Position numbers and translations under genes: made by a program. This document shows, one piece after another, positions 37,129 through 46,348 of a DNA stretch of 64,000 bases. The DNA is taken from assembly GCF_020297485.1 (NCBI RefSeq), contig NZ_JAIWZC010000001.1, forward strand, positions 1 through 64,000, in the 5' to 3' direction. Below the pieces are notes generated by a model. It was not told the DNA's origin, did not search any database, and saw only the letters and a list, made by a program, of their open reading frames with translations. The stretch comes from Enterocloster clostridioformis. Lineage in GTDB: Bacteria; Bacillota; Clostridia; Lachnospirales; Lachnospiraceae. The first letter of the stretch is position 1; every line of letters starts with the position of its first letter.

Positions 37129-38469
37129 TTACCCTTCCAGGGCTTTGATATCCATATCTTTTGGAAGCACCAGGCTTAAAAATACGGAGACGACAAATAC
37201 AACTGCCACCACATTGGCTGAAAATACGGACTGGACCAATTCAGGGAAGATGTTCCAGATCCCAATTTCACTGGCTGTTGTAAAGCCGATTCCCACTGCC
37301 AGGGAGAGGGAGACAATGACTATGTTTCTCTGGGAAAATCCGCATTTGGCAATCATCTGTACGCCGGAGGTAAGGATGGTGCCGAACATCATAATGGTGC
37401 ATCCGCCAAGCACTGCCTGGGGCAGGGAAGCAAAAAAGTTTCCCACAGGCGGAAGGAGTCCGGCCAGAATCATACAGGCAGCCCCTGTCATGATAGTGAA
37501 ACGGTTGACCACCTTTGTCATGGCCACCAGGCCCACGTTCTGGGAGAATGAGGTTACGGGCGGACATCCGAATACGGTGGAGAGGGCGGACGCGTAGCCG
37601 TCGCAGGCCAGGGATCCGGATATTTCCTTTCCCGTGATTTCGCGGTTTAAACCGCCTGAAACCAGGGCAGAGGTGTCGCCTATGGTCTCTGCCGCGGATA
37701 CCAGGAAGATGATGCAGGCAGAGATGATGGCCCCTGCGTGGAACTCAGGCATAAAGGGCAGCAGATGGGGGAAGGAGATGATTCCGCCGGACATAATCAG
37801 GCTTAAATCCACTTTTCCGAGGAAAATGGCGATGACATACCCCACTATCAGGCCGGCCAGTACGGACAGCTGTTTTAAGTATCCTTTGGCAAAGATGTTC
37901 CACAAAAGACAGGTCAGCAGGGTGATGGTACCCAGAATCAGGTTCTGGGCGGAACCGAAGTCGTCTGCGTATCCGCCGCCAAAGGACCTGGCGCCCACCG
38001 TAAAAAGGGAAAATCCGATGGCTGTAACCACAGAGGCAGCCACCACTGGGGTAATGATTCTGCGCCAGTATTTGGCCAGAAGTCCCAGGGTTCCTTCAAA
38101 GATACCGCCTATGAGCACGGCTCCCACCACGGCTGGATAACCGAAGTTGGCGGCAATGGTACTGAGGACTGTGACGAAGGTAAAGCTGACGCCCATGACA
38201 ACGGGAAGCTTGGATCCTATCCGCCAGATGGGATACAGCTGAATCATGGTGGCGATTCCTGCCACAAACATTGCGTTCTGGAGCAGGATGGCTGTCTGGG
38301 CCTGGCTTAGGGCCGGCTGGGCAGCGCCCGCTATGATGGTAATAGGCGCAAGGTTGGAGACGAACATGGCCAGGATGTGCTGGAGGCCGAAGGGGATGGC
38401 CTTGGCGATGGGCACCCTGCCCTCCAGTCTGTATATGTTGTTGATGCTGCAATTCGTATTTCTGTTCAT
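37129..38469 (-). CDS. NCS2-family xanthine/uracil permease
   Basis: 446 residues with about 12-14 membrane segments. Family regions visible include FGLQHILAMFVSNLAPITII and the NCS2 core AAETIGDTSALVSGGLNRE. Members carry xanthine, uric acid or uracil with H+. It is the last gene of the Mo-hydroxylase operon (27 bases after the 2Fe-2S subunit), so a purine such as xanthine is the likely cargo. Expression would follow the riboswitch at 42376-42463. Confidence 0.92.
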   Translation of the reverse strand: MNRNTNCSINNIYRLEGRVPIAKAIPFGLQHILAMFVSNLAPITIIAGAAQPALSQAQTAILLQNAMFVAGIATMIQLYPIWRIGSKLPVVMGVSFTFVTVLSTIAANFGYPAVVGAVLIGGIFEGTLGLLAKYWRRIITPVVAASVVTAIGFSLFTVGARSFGGGYADDFGSAQNLILGTITLLTCLLWNIFAKGYLKQLSVLAGLIVGYVIAIFLGKVDLSLIMSGGIISFPHLLPFMPEFHAGAIISACIIFLVSAAETIGDTSALVSGGLNREITGKEISGSLACDGYASALSTVFGCPPVTSFSQNVGLVAMTKVVNRFTIMTGAACMILAGLLPPVGNFFASLPQAVLGGCTIMMFGTILTSGVQMIAKCGFSQRNIVIVSLSLAVGIGFTTASEIGIWNIFPELVQSVFSANVVAVVFVVSVFLSLVLPKDMDIKALEG

Positions 38470-38496
38470 AATTGGTTCCCCCTGTTATAATGATAG

Positions 38497-38997
38497 TTAA
38501 TCAGCCCCGCTGGTTTTGCGGCTGACCTGGTATACCTCCTCCACGATGCGCTCCATGGCGTTGAGGATGTTCTCATAGCCGGTGCATCTGCACAGATGCC
38601 CGGATATCAGCTTCTTAAGCTCTTCACGGTTGTATTTTTTTCCGGTTCCCACGATTTCCACCGCGCTCATGATAAGACCGGGAGTACAGAAGCCGCACTG
38701 TACGGCTGCCTCCTCGATAAATGCCTTCTGAATCGGTGACAATTCCCCATTGGGCCCCTTTAAACCTTCCACTGTCATGATGCTTTTCCCCTCGGCCCAC
38801 AGGGTCATGTAGATACAGCTGTCTATGGCTTCTCCGTTTACCAGTACGGTGCAGGCGCCGCATTCCCCGACCTCGCAGCCCTTTTTCACGGATGTAAGCC
38901 CCAGACGCTGGCGCAGGGTATCCAACAGGGATTCCCTCTCATCCACAGCCAGCTCCACTTCCCTGCCATTTACTTTCATGTGTACAATCTTAAGCAT
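38497..38997 (-). CDS. Molybdenum hydroxylase 2Fe-2S subunit
   Basis: 166 residues. Plant-type 2Fe-2S domain with GCEVGECGACTVLVNG and a C-terminal helical 2Fe-2S domain with QCGFCTPGLIMSA and HLCRCTGYENI. It carries electrons from the Mo centre to FAD. I start it at ATG 38997, with AGGAGGT upstream, which overlaps the FAD-subunit gene by 8 bases. Length and motifs are normal for XdhC/CoxS subunits. Confidence 0.95.
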   Translation of the reverse strand: MLKIVHMKVNGREVELAVDERESLLDTLRQRLGLTSVKKGCEVGECGACTVLVNGEAIDSCIYMTLWAEGKSIMTVEGLKGPNGELSPIQKAFIEEAAVQCGFCTPGLIMSAVEIVGTGKKYNREELKKLISGHLCRCTGYENILNAMERIVEEVYQVSRKTSGAD

Positions 38998-39880
38998 TGA
39001 CAGCACCTCCTGCTTTTTTTATTGCTTCTGCCAGGGCCCGTTTGGACAGTTCTTCGATGAGCTGCAGACGGAATTCCTTTGACGCCCTCCATGAGGAACG
39101 GGGGTTCACTTCTTTCAGGGCAGCCTTGCCGAAGGCCAGGATTGCTTCCCTGTCATTGACCGCGCGCCCTTTTAAACCATTCTCCGCCTCACGGCAGCGC
39201 AGAGGAGTGGGACCGGCCACGCCGTATCCCAGCCTGACATCCTCAATCCGTTCTTTATCCCGGCTCAGCTTTACGCGCACCGCACAGCCCAGGGTGGCTA
39301 TCTCCATGGCCTTTCTCTTGCCGTACTTGATGTAATGACCGCTCCAGCCCTCGATGCTGCTTTTGTGTACCAGGAAACCGGTACAGACCTCGGTCCGCTG
39401 GCGGACGGTCCGGCCGGGGCCTGTATAGAATTCGCAGACCGGCACGGTGCGTTTGCCCTCCGGGCCCTCCAACAGAACATCTGCCTCCAGTGTCCACATG
39501 GTGGAAGCGGAGTCGGCCGAGGTGGCGCCGTTGCAGATATTGCCGCCGATGGTTCCGGTGTTGCGTATCTGTGGTCCGCCCACCATGTCCACGGCGTCCC
39601 CCAGCATGGGTATGTATTTCTGGATCAGGGCGTCGTTGGTGATATGGGAAAATGCAGTTCCTGCTCCTATCCACAGGCCGCCGTTATCAAGGAGGCGGAC
39701 TCCCTTTAATGCTTCTATATTATGGATGGATACAACGGACCTTCCGGCATCCTTTCCTTCCCTGACACGAATCAGAACGTCTGTGCCGCCGCTTATGATT
39801 TCGGCGTCAGGATTTTTCACCAGGGCATTTATGGCATCAGCCACATCCTTGGCCTCATAAAATGATTTGATATCAAACAT
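38990..39880 (-). CDS. Molybdenum hydroxylase FAD subunit
   Basis: 296 residues of the CoxM/XdhB type: PCMH-like FAD domain with EIISGGTDVLIRVREGKD and IGGNICNGATSADSA, and a C-terminal CO-dehydrogenase flavoprotein domain. It sits 10 bases after the Mo subunit. It passes electrons from the 2Fe-2S clusters to an acceptor, usually NAD+. Confidence 0.95.
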   Translation of the reverse strand: MFDIKSFYEAKDVADAINALVKNPDAEIISGGTDVLIRVREGKDAGRSVVSIHNIEALKGVRLLDNGGLWIGAGTAFSHITNDALIQKYIPMLGDAVDMVGGPQIRNTGTIGGNICNGATSADSASTMWTLEADVLLEGPEGKRTVPVCEFYTGPGRTVRQRTEVCTGFLVHKSSIEGWSGHYIKYGKRKAMEIATLGCAVRVKLSRDKERIEDVRLGYGVAGPTPLRCREAENGLKGRAVNDREAILAFGKAALKEVNPRSSWRASKEFRLQLIEELSKRALAEAIKKAGGAVNA

Positions 39881-39890
39881 AACCTTCTCC

Positions 39891-42317
39891 TTATATCAGA
39901 CCTTTTTCTTTGAATTTTTCTATGAGCCGCTGGGCGGTCATGGGAGTCACATCCATGTGGACTCCGGTGGCGTTTAAGATGGCGTTGCGGATGGCTGGGG
40001 CCACCGGGATGGCAGGAGGCTCGCCCAGGGATTTGTTTCCGTAAGGGCCGGTTGGGTCCTCCAGCTCAATGAACGCCACGTTTAAGTCCGGCGTATCCAT
40101 GGCAGTGGGAATCTTGTAATCCAGCAGGTTATTATTTAAGGGCCTGCCTGTCTTTTCATCCACCAGCAGCTCCTCCGAAAGCCCGTATCCCAGTCCCATG
40201 CTCATGCCGCCGTGGACCTGGGCCCGCGCGGTCATAGGATTGATGAGTACTCCTGAGTCATGGACATTGATGATATCCTTCACCGTCACCAGTCCAAGGG
40301 GAATGTCCACCTCGATTTCCACAAAGCAGCAGCCGGAGGAAAATGTGTTGTCTTTGCACTGGTTAGTGACCTCGGCTGTGATATGTACGGAGCGGTCCAG
40401 GGAATAAAAGGCAGTGTCAGCTACCACGGACAGGTCGAAGAGCACCGGCTCCCCTCCGCTTACCACGATTTTGCTGTTTTCTATGTCCAGCATATCCGCC
40501 GACACCAGTTCCCCTTCCTTAAGTCCAAGAGTCTCCCGGAGCAGGGCAGAGGCAGCCTTTACCTCGTCCGCGTACACGGTTTTGGAGAGATCGCTTACAT
40601 CATGGCTCAGCATGTAGGCGGCATACTCCAGTATCTTAAGGCGGAATTCCTCGCCGCATTTCTTGCAGGCCATGCCGGACACATAGGTCTGGCGGGATGC
40701 ATAGGCCCCGGTGTCAAAGGGAGTCACGTCCGTGTCCTGGGTGGATACGATGTAGACCTTGTCAAAGGCGATGCCGGTTGTCTGGGAAGCCATCTGGGTG
40801 AATACGGTGTCGGCTCCCTGGCCGATTTCCGTAGCGCCCATGCACAGCTGCATGGAGCCGTCCTGGTTGAGTATCATGCGGGCGGAAGCTGTTTCCAGGG
40901 AGATGGGGTGCACGCCTGTCTTATAACAAAAGATAGCCATGCCCACACCCTTTCGGACCGGGCCGGTCTGATTCCGGTAGGAGCTCCACTTCTCGTCCCA
41001 GCGGATGTGCCTGCGTCCTTCCTCGATGCATTTCTTCAGACCGTAGGAATGGAAGGTGATGCCGTTGGCCGGATCCACGAAACCGTCCTCCATGCAGTTC
41101 TTCAGCCTGAATTCACAGGGGTCCATGCCAATGGCGTCTGCCAGGTCATCGGTGAGACATTCCGCAAACCATGCTGCCTGGGGAATGCCGTAGGCCCTCA
41201 TGGCGCCGGCTGTGGGAGAGGAGGTGTATACGGTGAAGCAGTCCACCTCGGTGCCAAGCTCATCTCTGTAAAGATCCTTGAACACATTGCCGCAGTTGGC
41301 GCAGATGGCATGGCCGTGGGAGGCGTAGGCGCCGTTGTTGGCATAGGCATCCAGCTTCCTGGCAAGAATACGTCCGTCCTTTGTCACCAGGCCTTTACAT
41401 TTTCCCTTGATGGCGTGGCGGGTGCGGGTGCCGGAGATGGTTTCCTCCCGGCTGATTTCCAGCCTGACAGGCCGTCCCCCCACGGACATGGTCAGGAATG
41501 CGTTTAAGGGTTCATAGAGCACGTCCTGCTTGTTGCCGAAGCCGCCTCCGATGTAAGGCTTTATGATGCGCACCCTTCCGATTGGAACCCCCAGGGCCTG
41601 TGCCGTACAGCGCCTGACGATGTGGGGAATCTGGGTGGAGGATACCACGGTTATCTTGCCGTTGGTGTCCACATAGGCCCATGAAACCGGCAGCTCTATG
41701 TGGCAGTGGGAAATCCTTGGGGTATCGTATTCCTTTTCCAGGGAAATGATTTCCTCCGGTCCGTAACAGGACCCGGCTTTCTTAAGTCCGTCCTCATAGG
41801 TGAAATCACTGTCACCCATGGTCATGTGGGAGTGTACGATTACATTGTCCTTCCTGAGATCCGGATGCAGGGGAGTGGCGTCCTCTGCCATGGCTGCCTC
41901 CACTGTAACAATGGGAGTATATTCTTCATATTCCACTTTAATCAGGCGGGCTGCCCTGGCTGCGGCCACCTCATCTTCCGCGATGACAGCCGCTATGTCA
42001 TCCCCGTACAGACGGACCCTCTGGTTCAGTATTTTCCTGTCACAGATATCCTGATGCTTTTTTTCCACGCTCCATGGATGGCCTGCCGTAGGAAACTGGC
42101 AGTCGGGAACATCGAAGCATGTGACAATCTTCACCACACCAGGTACCTGATAGGCCTCTGTCAAGTCAAAGCTTTTGACCAGGCCGTTGGCGATGGTAGA
42201 GTGCACGACCTTACCGTGCAGGATGTCTCTTGGTTCCAGGTCCGCGGTGTACTTGGCCTCCCCGGTCACCTTCCCGTAAGCATCTACACGTTTTACTTGC
42301 TGCCCTACAATATTCAT
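39891..42317 (-). CDS. Molybdenum hydroxylase large (Mo-binding) subunit
   Basis: 808 residues. The N-terminal a/b hammerhead domain (KVTGEAKYTADLEPRDILHG) precedes the Mo-cofactor domains with IKPYIGGGFGNKQ and ATEIGQGADTVF. The active-site Glu region is KSLGEPPAIPVAPAIRNA near the C-terminus. It is an XdhA-type purine hydroxylase by sequence and by the permease and riboswitch around it. In related anaerobes this type can be selenium-dependent; no selenocysteine codon is present because the selenium is a cofactor ligand. The substrate (xanthine, hypoxanthine or another purine) is inferred. Confidence 0.93.
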   Translation of the reverse strand: MNIVGQQVKRVDAYGKVTGEAKYTADLEPRDILHGKVVHSTIANGLVKSFDLTEAYQVPGVVKIVTCFDVPDCQFPTAGHPWSVEKKHQDICDRKILNQRVRLYGDDIAAVIAEDEVAAARAARLIKVEYEEYTPIVTVEAAMAEDATPLHPDLRKDNVIVHSHMTMGDSDFTYEDGLKKAGSCYGPEEIISLEKEYDTPRISHCHIELPVSWAYVDTNGKITVVSSTQIPHIVRRCTAQALGVPIGRVRIIKPYIGGGFGNKQDVLYEPLNAFLTMSVGGRPVRLEISREETISGTRTRHAIKGKCKGLVTKDGRILARKLDAYANNGAYASHGHAICANCGNVFKDLYRDELGTEVDCFTVYTSSPTAGAMRAYGIPQAAWFAECLTDDLADAIGMDPCEFRLKNCMEDGFVDPANGITFHSYGLKKCIEEGRRHIRWDEKWSSYRNQTGPVRKGVGMAIFCYKTGVHPISLETASARMILNQDGSMQLCMGATEIGQGADTVFTQMASQTTGIAFDKVYIVSTQDTDVTPFDTGAYASRQTYVSGMACKKCGEEFRLKILEYAAYMLSHDVSDLSKTVYADEVKAASALLRETLGLKEGELVSADMLDIENSKIVVSGGEPVLFDLSVVADTAFYSLDRSVHITAEVTNQCKDNTFSSGCCFVEIEVDIPLGLVTVKDIINVHDSGVLINPMTARAQVHGGMSMGLGYGLSEELLVDEKTGRPLNNNLLDYKIPTAMDTPDLNVAFIELEDPTGPYGNKSLGEPPAIPVAPAIRNAILNATGVHMDVTPMTAQRLIEKFKEKGLI

Positions 42318-42375
42318 TTTTTGATTTCCTCCTTACTTTTCCTGCCAATTTCAGTACGAATCTTTACACAAATAG

Positions 42376-42463
42376 AAAAAAAGAGCTGGCTACATTAAGA
42401 TATGTAGCCAACTCTTTGCGGTAGTTGGTAGAGACTCTGGGCCAATCCCCAGGATATACATAT
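42376..42463 (-). ncRNA. Variant purine riboswitch with mutually exclusive terminator
   Basis: On the minus strand P1 is ATATGTA/TACATAT (42457-42463 with 42400-42406). J1/2 is TATC; P2 is CTGGG/CCCAG with loop GATTGG; J2/3 is AGTCTCTACC. P3 is CCAACT/AGTTGG with loop ACCGCAAAG, and J3/1 holds a C at the ligand-pairing position. Those match the purine riboswitch core, including the GG-CC loop contacts. The terminator (arms at 42382-42395 and 42402-42415, then seven Ts) uses the 3' strands of P3 and P1. Ligand binding should therefore block termination, an ON switch. The gap 42318-42375 is the leader. Confidence 0.85.
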
Positions 42464-42499
42464 TGGCAAAAGAAATGTTAAATTGTTATCTTAAAAAGA

Positions 42500-42528
42500 A
42501 TTATAGTACCTAAAAAAGTTTTAGTCTA
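42500..42528 (-). promoter_or_regulatory. Promoter of the purine hydroxylase operon
   Basis: On the minus strand TAGACT (42523-42528) and TATAAT (42500-42505), spaced 17, about 37 bases before riboswitch P1. Confidence 0.65.
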
Positions 42529-42560
42529 CGGCAATAATTGAGAAAATTACTGACACAATG

Positions 42561-42577
42561 TTGTGCAATTTGCACAA
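42561..42577. promoter_or_regulatory. Perfect 17-bp palindrome upstream of the purine operon promoter
   Basis: TTGTGCAATTTGCACAA, two 8-base half-sites around one base. It is about 33 bases upstream of the -35 box, where an activator would bind. The regulator is not identified. Confidence 0.6.
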
Positions 42578-42799
42578 AACGGTGCCGGGATAATAAAAAG
42601 GTGAATACTTATATAATGTGGTTTCTTTGGCGTCCTATTGCATTTTCTACCTGTTTTTGTTATATTTAAACCATTGGAAATTTGTCAAAAGAACGTCTAT
42701 TTTGGTGAAACCACGATATATATGTAAGAAGGAAATGAAGAGGAAGCCTGGTTTTGCCGCGGGATAAGCGGTTTCACCGGCGGATAAACGCCGGGCAAG

Positions 42800-43490
42800 A
42801 GTATGAAGCGATGATTTTACAGAAGAAAATGTTGGTCGTGGAAGACAATGAAAAAACCGAATGATATTAAGGAAAATTCTGTCATCCAAATATAAGGTGC
42901 TGGAAGCCGGCAATTGTCTGGAAGCACTGTCTCCTTAGGGAATATGGAGAGATGGTTTTTCTTATTTTACTGGACATCGTCATGAGTACCATAGCGTCCC
43001 AGTCCATAGGGAAAGCCGTGAAGCTCCAGCAGGTGCTCATCAATATCCTGAGCAATACCATCAAGTTTACCAAGGAGGGAGGTAAGGTCGCCTTTTCGGC
43101 CTCCCAGCGCAGAAAGACCAAGAATGATGCACCAAGTGCTGGTTCGTTCTGGTATATCGGGATGTCCAGGATGAACTTCTGCCGGAGCGGGAGCGGAATG
43201 TGTAGATCAGCCGGCTGGCCACGGCAGCTAAGGCCGCATACCAGATGCTGATTGCGGTTAACCTGACACAGAATACTTATCACATGGTGAAATACCAGCG
43301 GTTTCCGGTGAAAGCACCGGAGCCGGAGGACCGCTTTGACGATCTGATTGAATTTGAGCTGGAAACAGTCCATTATCGCCATGACGGCTGACGCCTTTGC
43401 GGAGGATATAAAGAGGACCCGCCTGTCCGGCTGCTTGGATTTCAAGAGGCAGAACAGGTGGGATGAAATGATGGATATATCCGGTCCGAA
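42800..43490 (+). pseudogene. Remnants of a hybrid sensor kinase/response regulator
   Basis: Scattered frames read a receiver start (MLVVEDNEK, LILLDIVMS), a kinase ATPase N-box (KLQQVLINILSNTIKFTKEG), a region VNLTQNTYHMVKYQRFPV seen in clostridial sensor kinases, and a receiver end MTADAFAEDIKRT. Order and frames are broken with large parts missing. This is the only content between the purine operon and the YARHG lipoprotein. Confidence 0.65.
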
Positions 43491-43513
43491 TTAATGGAAG
43501 GGATGGGGTTACA

Positions 43514-45070
43514 GTGATTAGGAAACAGATATACAGGGCTGGATGGACCGCCATGGTCCTGCTGGTTTTGACATCCTGCCGGCTGAAGGATACGAGGCAG
43601 GCATATCCGGAGGATGAAGGCACCGCGCAACAGCAGCAGGCTGTCAGCCAGTCCGGAAAACATGAGGACCCGGAAGCGGAACAGGGGCTGCCACGGGAGT
43701 CCGCGGCCGGGAATGCCGGGGCACCCGGAAGGGCCGGGGCATCGGGAAGGGCCGGGACACCCGGGAATGCCAAAGCAGCCGGAGGCGCCGGACTGGAAGA
43801 GCCGGGAACCGCTGTCAGGGCAGTACAAAACCTGGGAGCCCGCAACCAGCTTATAACAGGCAGGTTCTTTAAGGCGGGGGATATACGGTGCGGCCTGTCC
43901 TTTGAACTCACCGGAGAAGGCTGGGAGTCAGAGCGGCTGAAATGTGTCTTTACCCTTCCGGATGAGATGCATACCAGCTATTATGACAGCATGAGAAGCG
44001 CGGAAATCCTGACTGAGAGGGGCAAAAAGACATACAAGATAACACCGGAGACCATGGAAGAGGTTCCGCGGGTCCCGGCGCTTACATATACCATTAAATT
44101 TGCCATGGATGATGAAGCTGATCCTCATATTTCAGTGAAGGGTGAGGGAGGACTGGCCGGCGACTATTATCTGTTTGAGGACAGTCTGACCTTTCCGGAT
44201 GTGTTTTCGCGCTATCTGTCCAGGGCAGATCTCTGTCTGTGGCCCACGGAGAATTTGTGGCTTCTTCGGAATGAAATTTATGCGGCCAACGGACGGCAGT
44301 TTAAATCCGATGTGCTGAGCCAGTATTTTTCGGAAAAAAGGTGGTACAGGGGTATCATAGCACCGGATTCCTTTTCAGATTCCATTCTGTCGGATGTGGA
44401 ATCCGGAAACATTTCCTTAATACAGAAAATGGAAAATGATACGGACAGAGACAAGCTGGACGGGCGGAACCAGTATGGCCTGGAGGACCTTCCACCGGCG
44501 TCCTATCTGCCATATCTGGGCAGGTATGATGAAACCGGACTGAGAGGTGACCTGACTCAGGCCAGGGATATGGGGGCATACTACGCTGTGCCGGGAGAGA
44601 TATCGGTTCCGGCTTCCATTACCAGAGAGCAGCTTCAGACGGTTATGGAGGGCGGCCAGGCAAAAGTGACTCTGGACGAGCTTACAGGCGAGAGCCGGAT
44701 GCTGTCGCTGAATCCCGGCCAGGAAGATACGCCTTACGGCTTCCTGCTTCATGATGCGGGGGAAGAACCGGCAGGCCAGGGATACGAGACAGGAATCAGG
44801 CCGGATTACAATACGGATGAATACCACCTGTGGCAGACCAGCTGGGATACGTTGATGAAGACGGTCTACAGAGGAGATATCTATATCATGAAGGGAGCTG
44901 TCTCTGGCGCGGATACCGGGCTTTTGAGGGCATCGCAGTATCAGCGGGAGATTTTACCCGGTCCGGTGGACCCGGAAACAGGCCAGGTTATCTGCAGCCA
45001 GTTGACGGGGAACCGGCTCTTCTACAATTCCAGGGGACACTTTACCGCCATATACTATCTGGGGGATTGA
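43514..45070 (+). CDS. YARHG-domain lipoprotein with collagen-like stretch
   Basis: 518 residues. The signal peptide ends at the lipobox LTSC (Cys22), so it is a surface lipoprotein. Residues 66-86 are seven Gly-X-Y triplets (GNA GAP GRA GAS GRA GTP GNA) in a low-complexity linker. A YARHG domain follows in the middle (LWLLRNEIYAANGRQF, about 238-285), found in extracellular proteins of Firmicutes with unknown ligand. The C-terminal half has no family I recognise. The start codon at 43514 is GTG or nearby. Confidence 0.82.
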   Translation: MIRKQIYRAGWTAMVLLVLTSCRLKDTRQAYPEDEGTAQQQQAVSQSGKHEDPEAEQGLPRESAAGNAGAPGRAGASGRAGTPGNAKAAGGAGLEEPGTAVRAVQNLGARNQLITGRFFKAGDIRCGLSFELTGEGWESERLKCVFTLPDEMHTSYYDSMRSAEILTERGKKTYKITPETMEEVPRVPALTYTIKFAMDDEADPHISVKGEGGLAGDYYLFEDSLTFPDVFSRYLSRADLCLWPTENLWLLRNEIYAANGRQFKSDVLSQYFSEKRWYRGIIAPDSFSDSILSDVESGNISLIQKMENDTDRDKLDGRNQYGLEDLPPASYLPYLGRYDETGLRGDLTQARDMGAYYAVPGEISVPASITREQLQTVMEGGQAKVTLDELTGESRMLSLNPGQEDTPYGFLLHDAGEEPAGQGYETGIRPDYNTDEYHLWQTSWDTLMKTVYRGDIYIMKGAVSGADTGLLRASQYQREILPGPVDPETGQVICSQLTGNRLFYNSRGHFTAIYYLGD

Positions 45071-45170
45071 TATAAAAGAGGCAGCGAAAAATGGATGCGG
45101 TAAAAACCGGATTTTGTGAATAAAAAACGCCCTGTAAGCCCAAAGCTATACTGGAAGCGAGGTTTTGCAT

Positions 45171-45653
45171 ATGCAGATAAATGAAAATGAAGTCCTGGAT
45201 GAGCAGACGAGGGAAATTCTGGACTACTACCGCGGGCTGCCGGAGCGTTCTTCGCAGGAGGCCATTGTGGAGATGCTGAGGGAACTGCAGGGCGTTCATG
45301 GCTGCATCAGCCCTTATGTGCTGGAGCAGGCAGCAGAGGCGGCCGGGGTACGGGATTCCATGGTACAGGCCATATGTAAGCGGTATCCCAGTTTAAAGAC
45401 AACACCCTATAGCCATGAAATTATACTCTGCACAGGAAGGAACTGCGCGGCAAAGGGCAGCCTCACCGTCATGGATGAACTGAGAAAAAGGCTGGGAGTG
45501 GGTAAAAACGGCATATCAGAGGACGGGACCGTGTGTCTCAGGACCAGGAACTGCCTGAAGAACTGCCGGAAGGCGCCCAATGTCATGGTGGACGGACGTA
45601 TGTACTCCGGTCTGGATGCAGAGGCCATACTCAGGGAACTAAAACACCGATGA
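45171..45653 (+). CDS. NuoE-like thioredoxin-fold 2Fe-2S protein
   Basis: 160 residues. An N-terminal helical part (about 10-70, LRELQGVHGCISPYVLEQAA) precedes a thioredoxin-fold 2Fe-2S domain whose ligands are Cys in CTGRNCAAKG and CLRTRNCLKNCRKAP. It matches the 24-kDa subunit of complex I and of hydrogenases or formate dehydrogenases. No NuoF-like or hydrogenase gene is adjacent, so the partner must be elsewhere. ATG 45171 is chosen, with GCGAGG eight bases upstream. Confidence 0.85.
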   Translation: MQINENEVLDEQTREILDYYRGLPERSSQEAIVEMLRELQGVHGCISPYVLEQAAEAAGVRDSMVQAICKRYPSLKTTPYSHEIILCTGRNCAAKGSLTVMDELRKRLGVGKNGISEDGTVCLRTRNCLKNCRKAPNVMVDGRMYSGLDAEAILRELKHR

Positions 45654-45689
45654 TGTAAAGCTTTATATGGTTTCCTGTCCTGCTTTTTT

Positions 45690-46128
45690 TCAATTCCCGG
45701 CCATCTGCACATTGAATCCTGCTGCTGTCAGTCAGCAGGTCCAGACTGCGCTGGGACAGGTGCAGTTTACTTTTTAATATGGCATGTGCCCTTACGGGAA
45801 GCGGGTATGGATTATCAATCCACAGGACGATGGAGGAAACCGGTTCGGCTGAAGCAGGTGAATCAGATTGTAACATCCTGACAGGCGGATACCAACCTAA
45901 TTCTTGTTTGATAAATAAGGTTGAGACATACAGATGGAATATAAAAAGCCCGGACAGATAATCACTGTATATCTGTTGATTGCGGAAACGAAGCTCCTGC
46001 CGGGTGGAGGTCCCTTCCCCCCAGCGTTTTTTGTGCCCGGCAGTCTTCGGTATATATATCAGCGCGCCGTCCACGTATTCCTGTACTTGCTCCAGCAGTT
46101 CACGGAGCAGGATGACGGATGATATCAT
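45690..46128 (-). pseudogene. CD3324-type small HTH protein, degraded
   Basis: Reads LLEQVQEYVDGALIYIPKTA then HKKRWGEGTSTRQELRFRN, the opening of a small clostridial HTH family, and then loses frame where its recognition helix should follow (YLSGLFIFHLYVST). A further piece PYPLPVRAHAILKSKLHLSQ may belong to another gene. The rest of 45654-46348 holds only the symporter promoter area. Confidence 0.5.
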
Positions 46129-46307
46129 GAAAGAACATATGGCCTACACCGGGGCGGCTATGGAGCGTGGAATGACCTTTATGTCCGGCCTGTAGGCGGA
46201 TATAAGCGGCAGCCTGTCCGTTATGAGGGCAGAGGAGGAAGATTGTTAAAAATTTACCTTTATTTGTATTTGGTAGCAATAGTGTTAAGATTGTGTTATA
46301 ATTATAA

Positions 46308-46321
46308 TTGCATTTATGCAA
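46308..46321. promoter_or_regulatory. Palindrome in the symporter leader
   Basis: TTGCATTTATGCAA, a perfect 6-2-6 inverted repeat, lies just after a TATAAT-like box (about 46296-46301) and 28 bases before the symporter start. It could be an operator. Confidence 0.35.
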
Positions 46322-46348
46322 AAATACTAAAAAAGGGGAATTGTGCGT

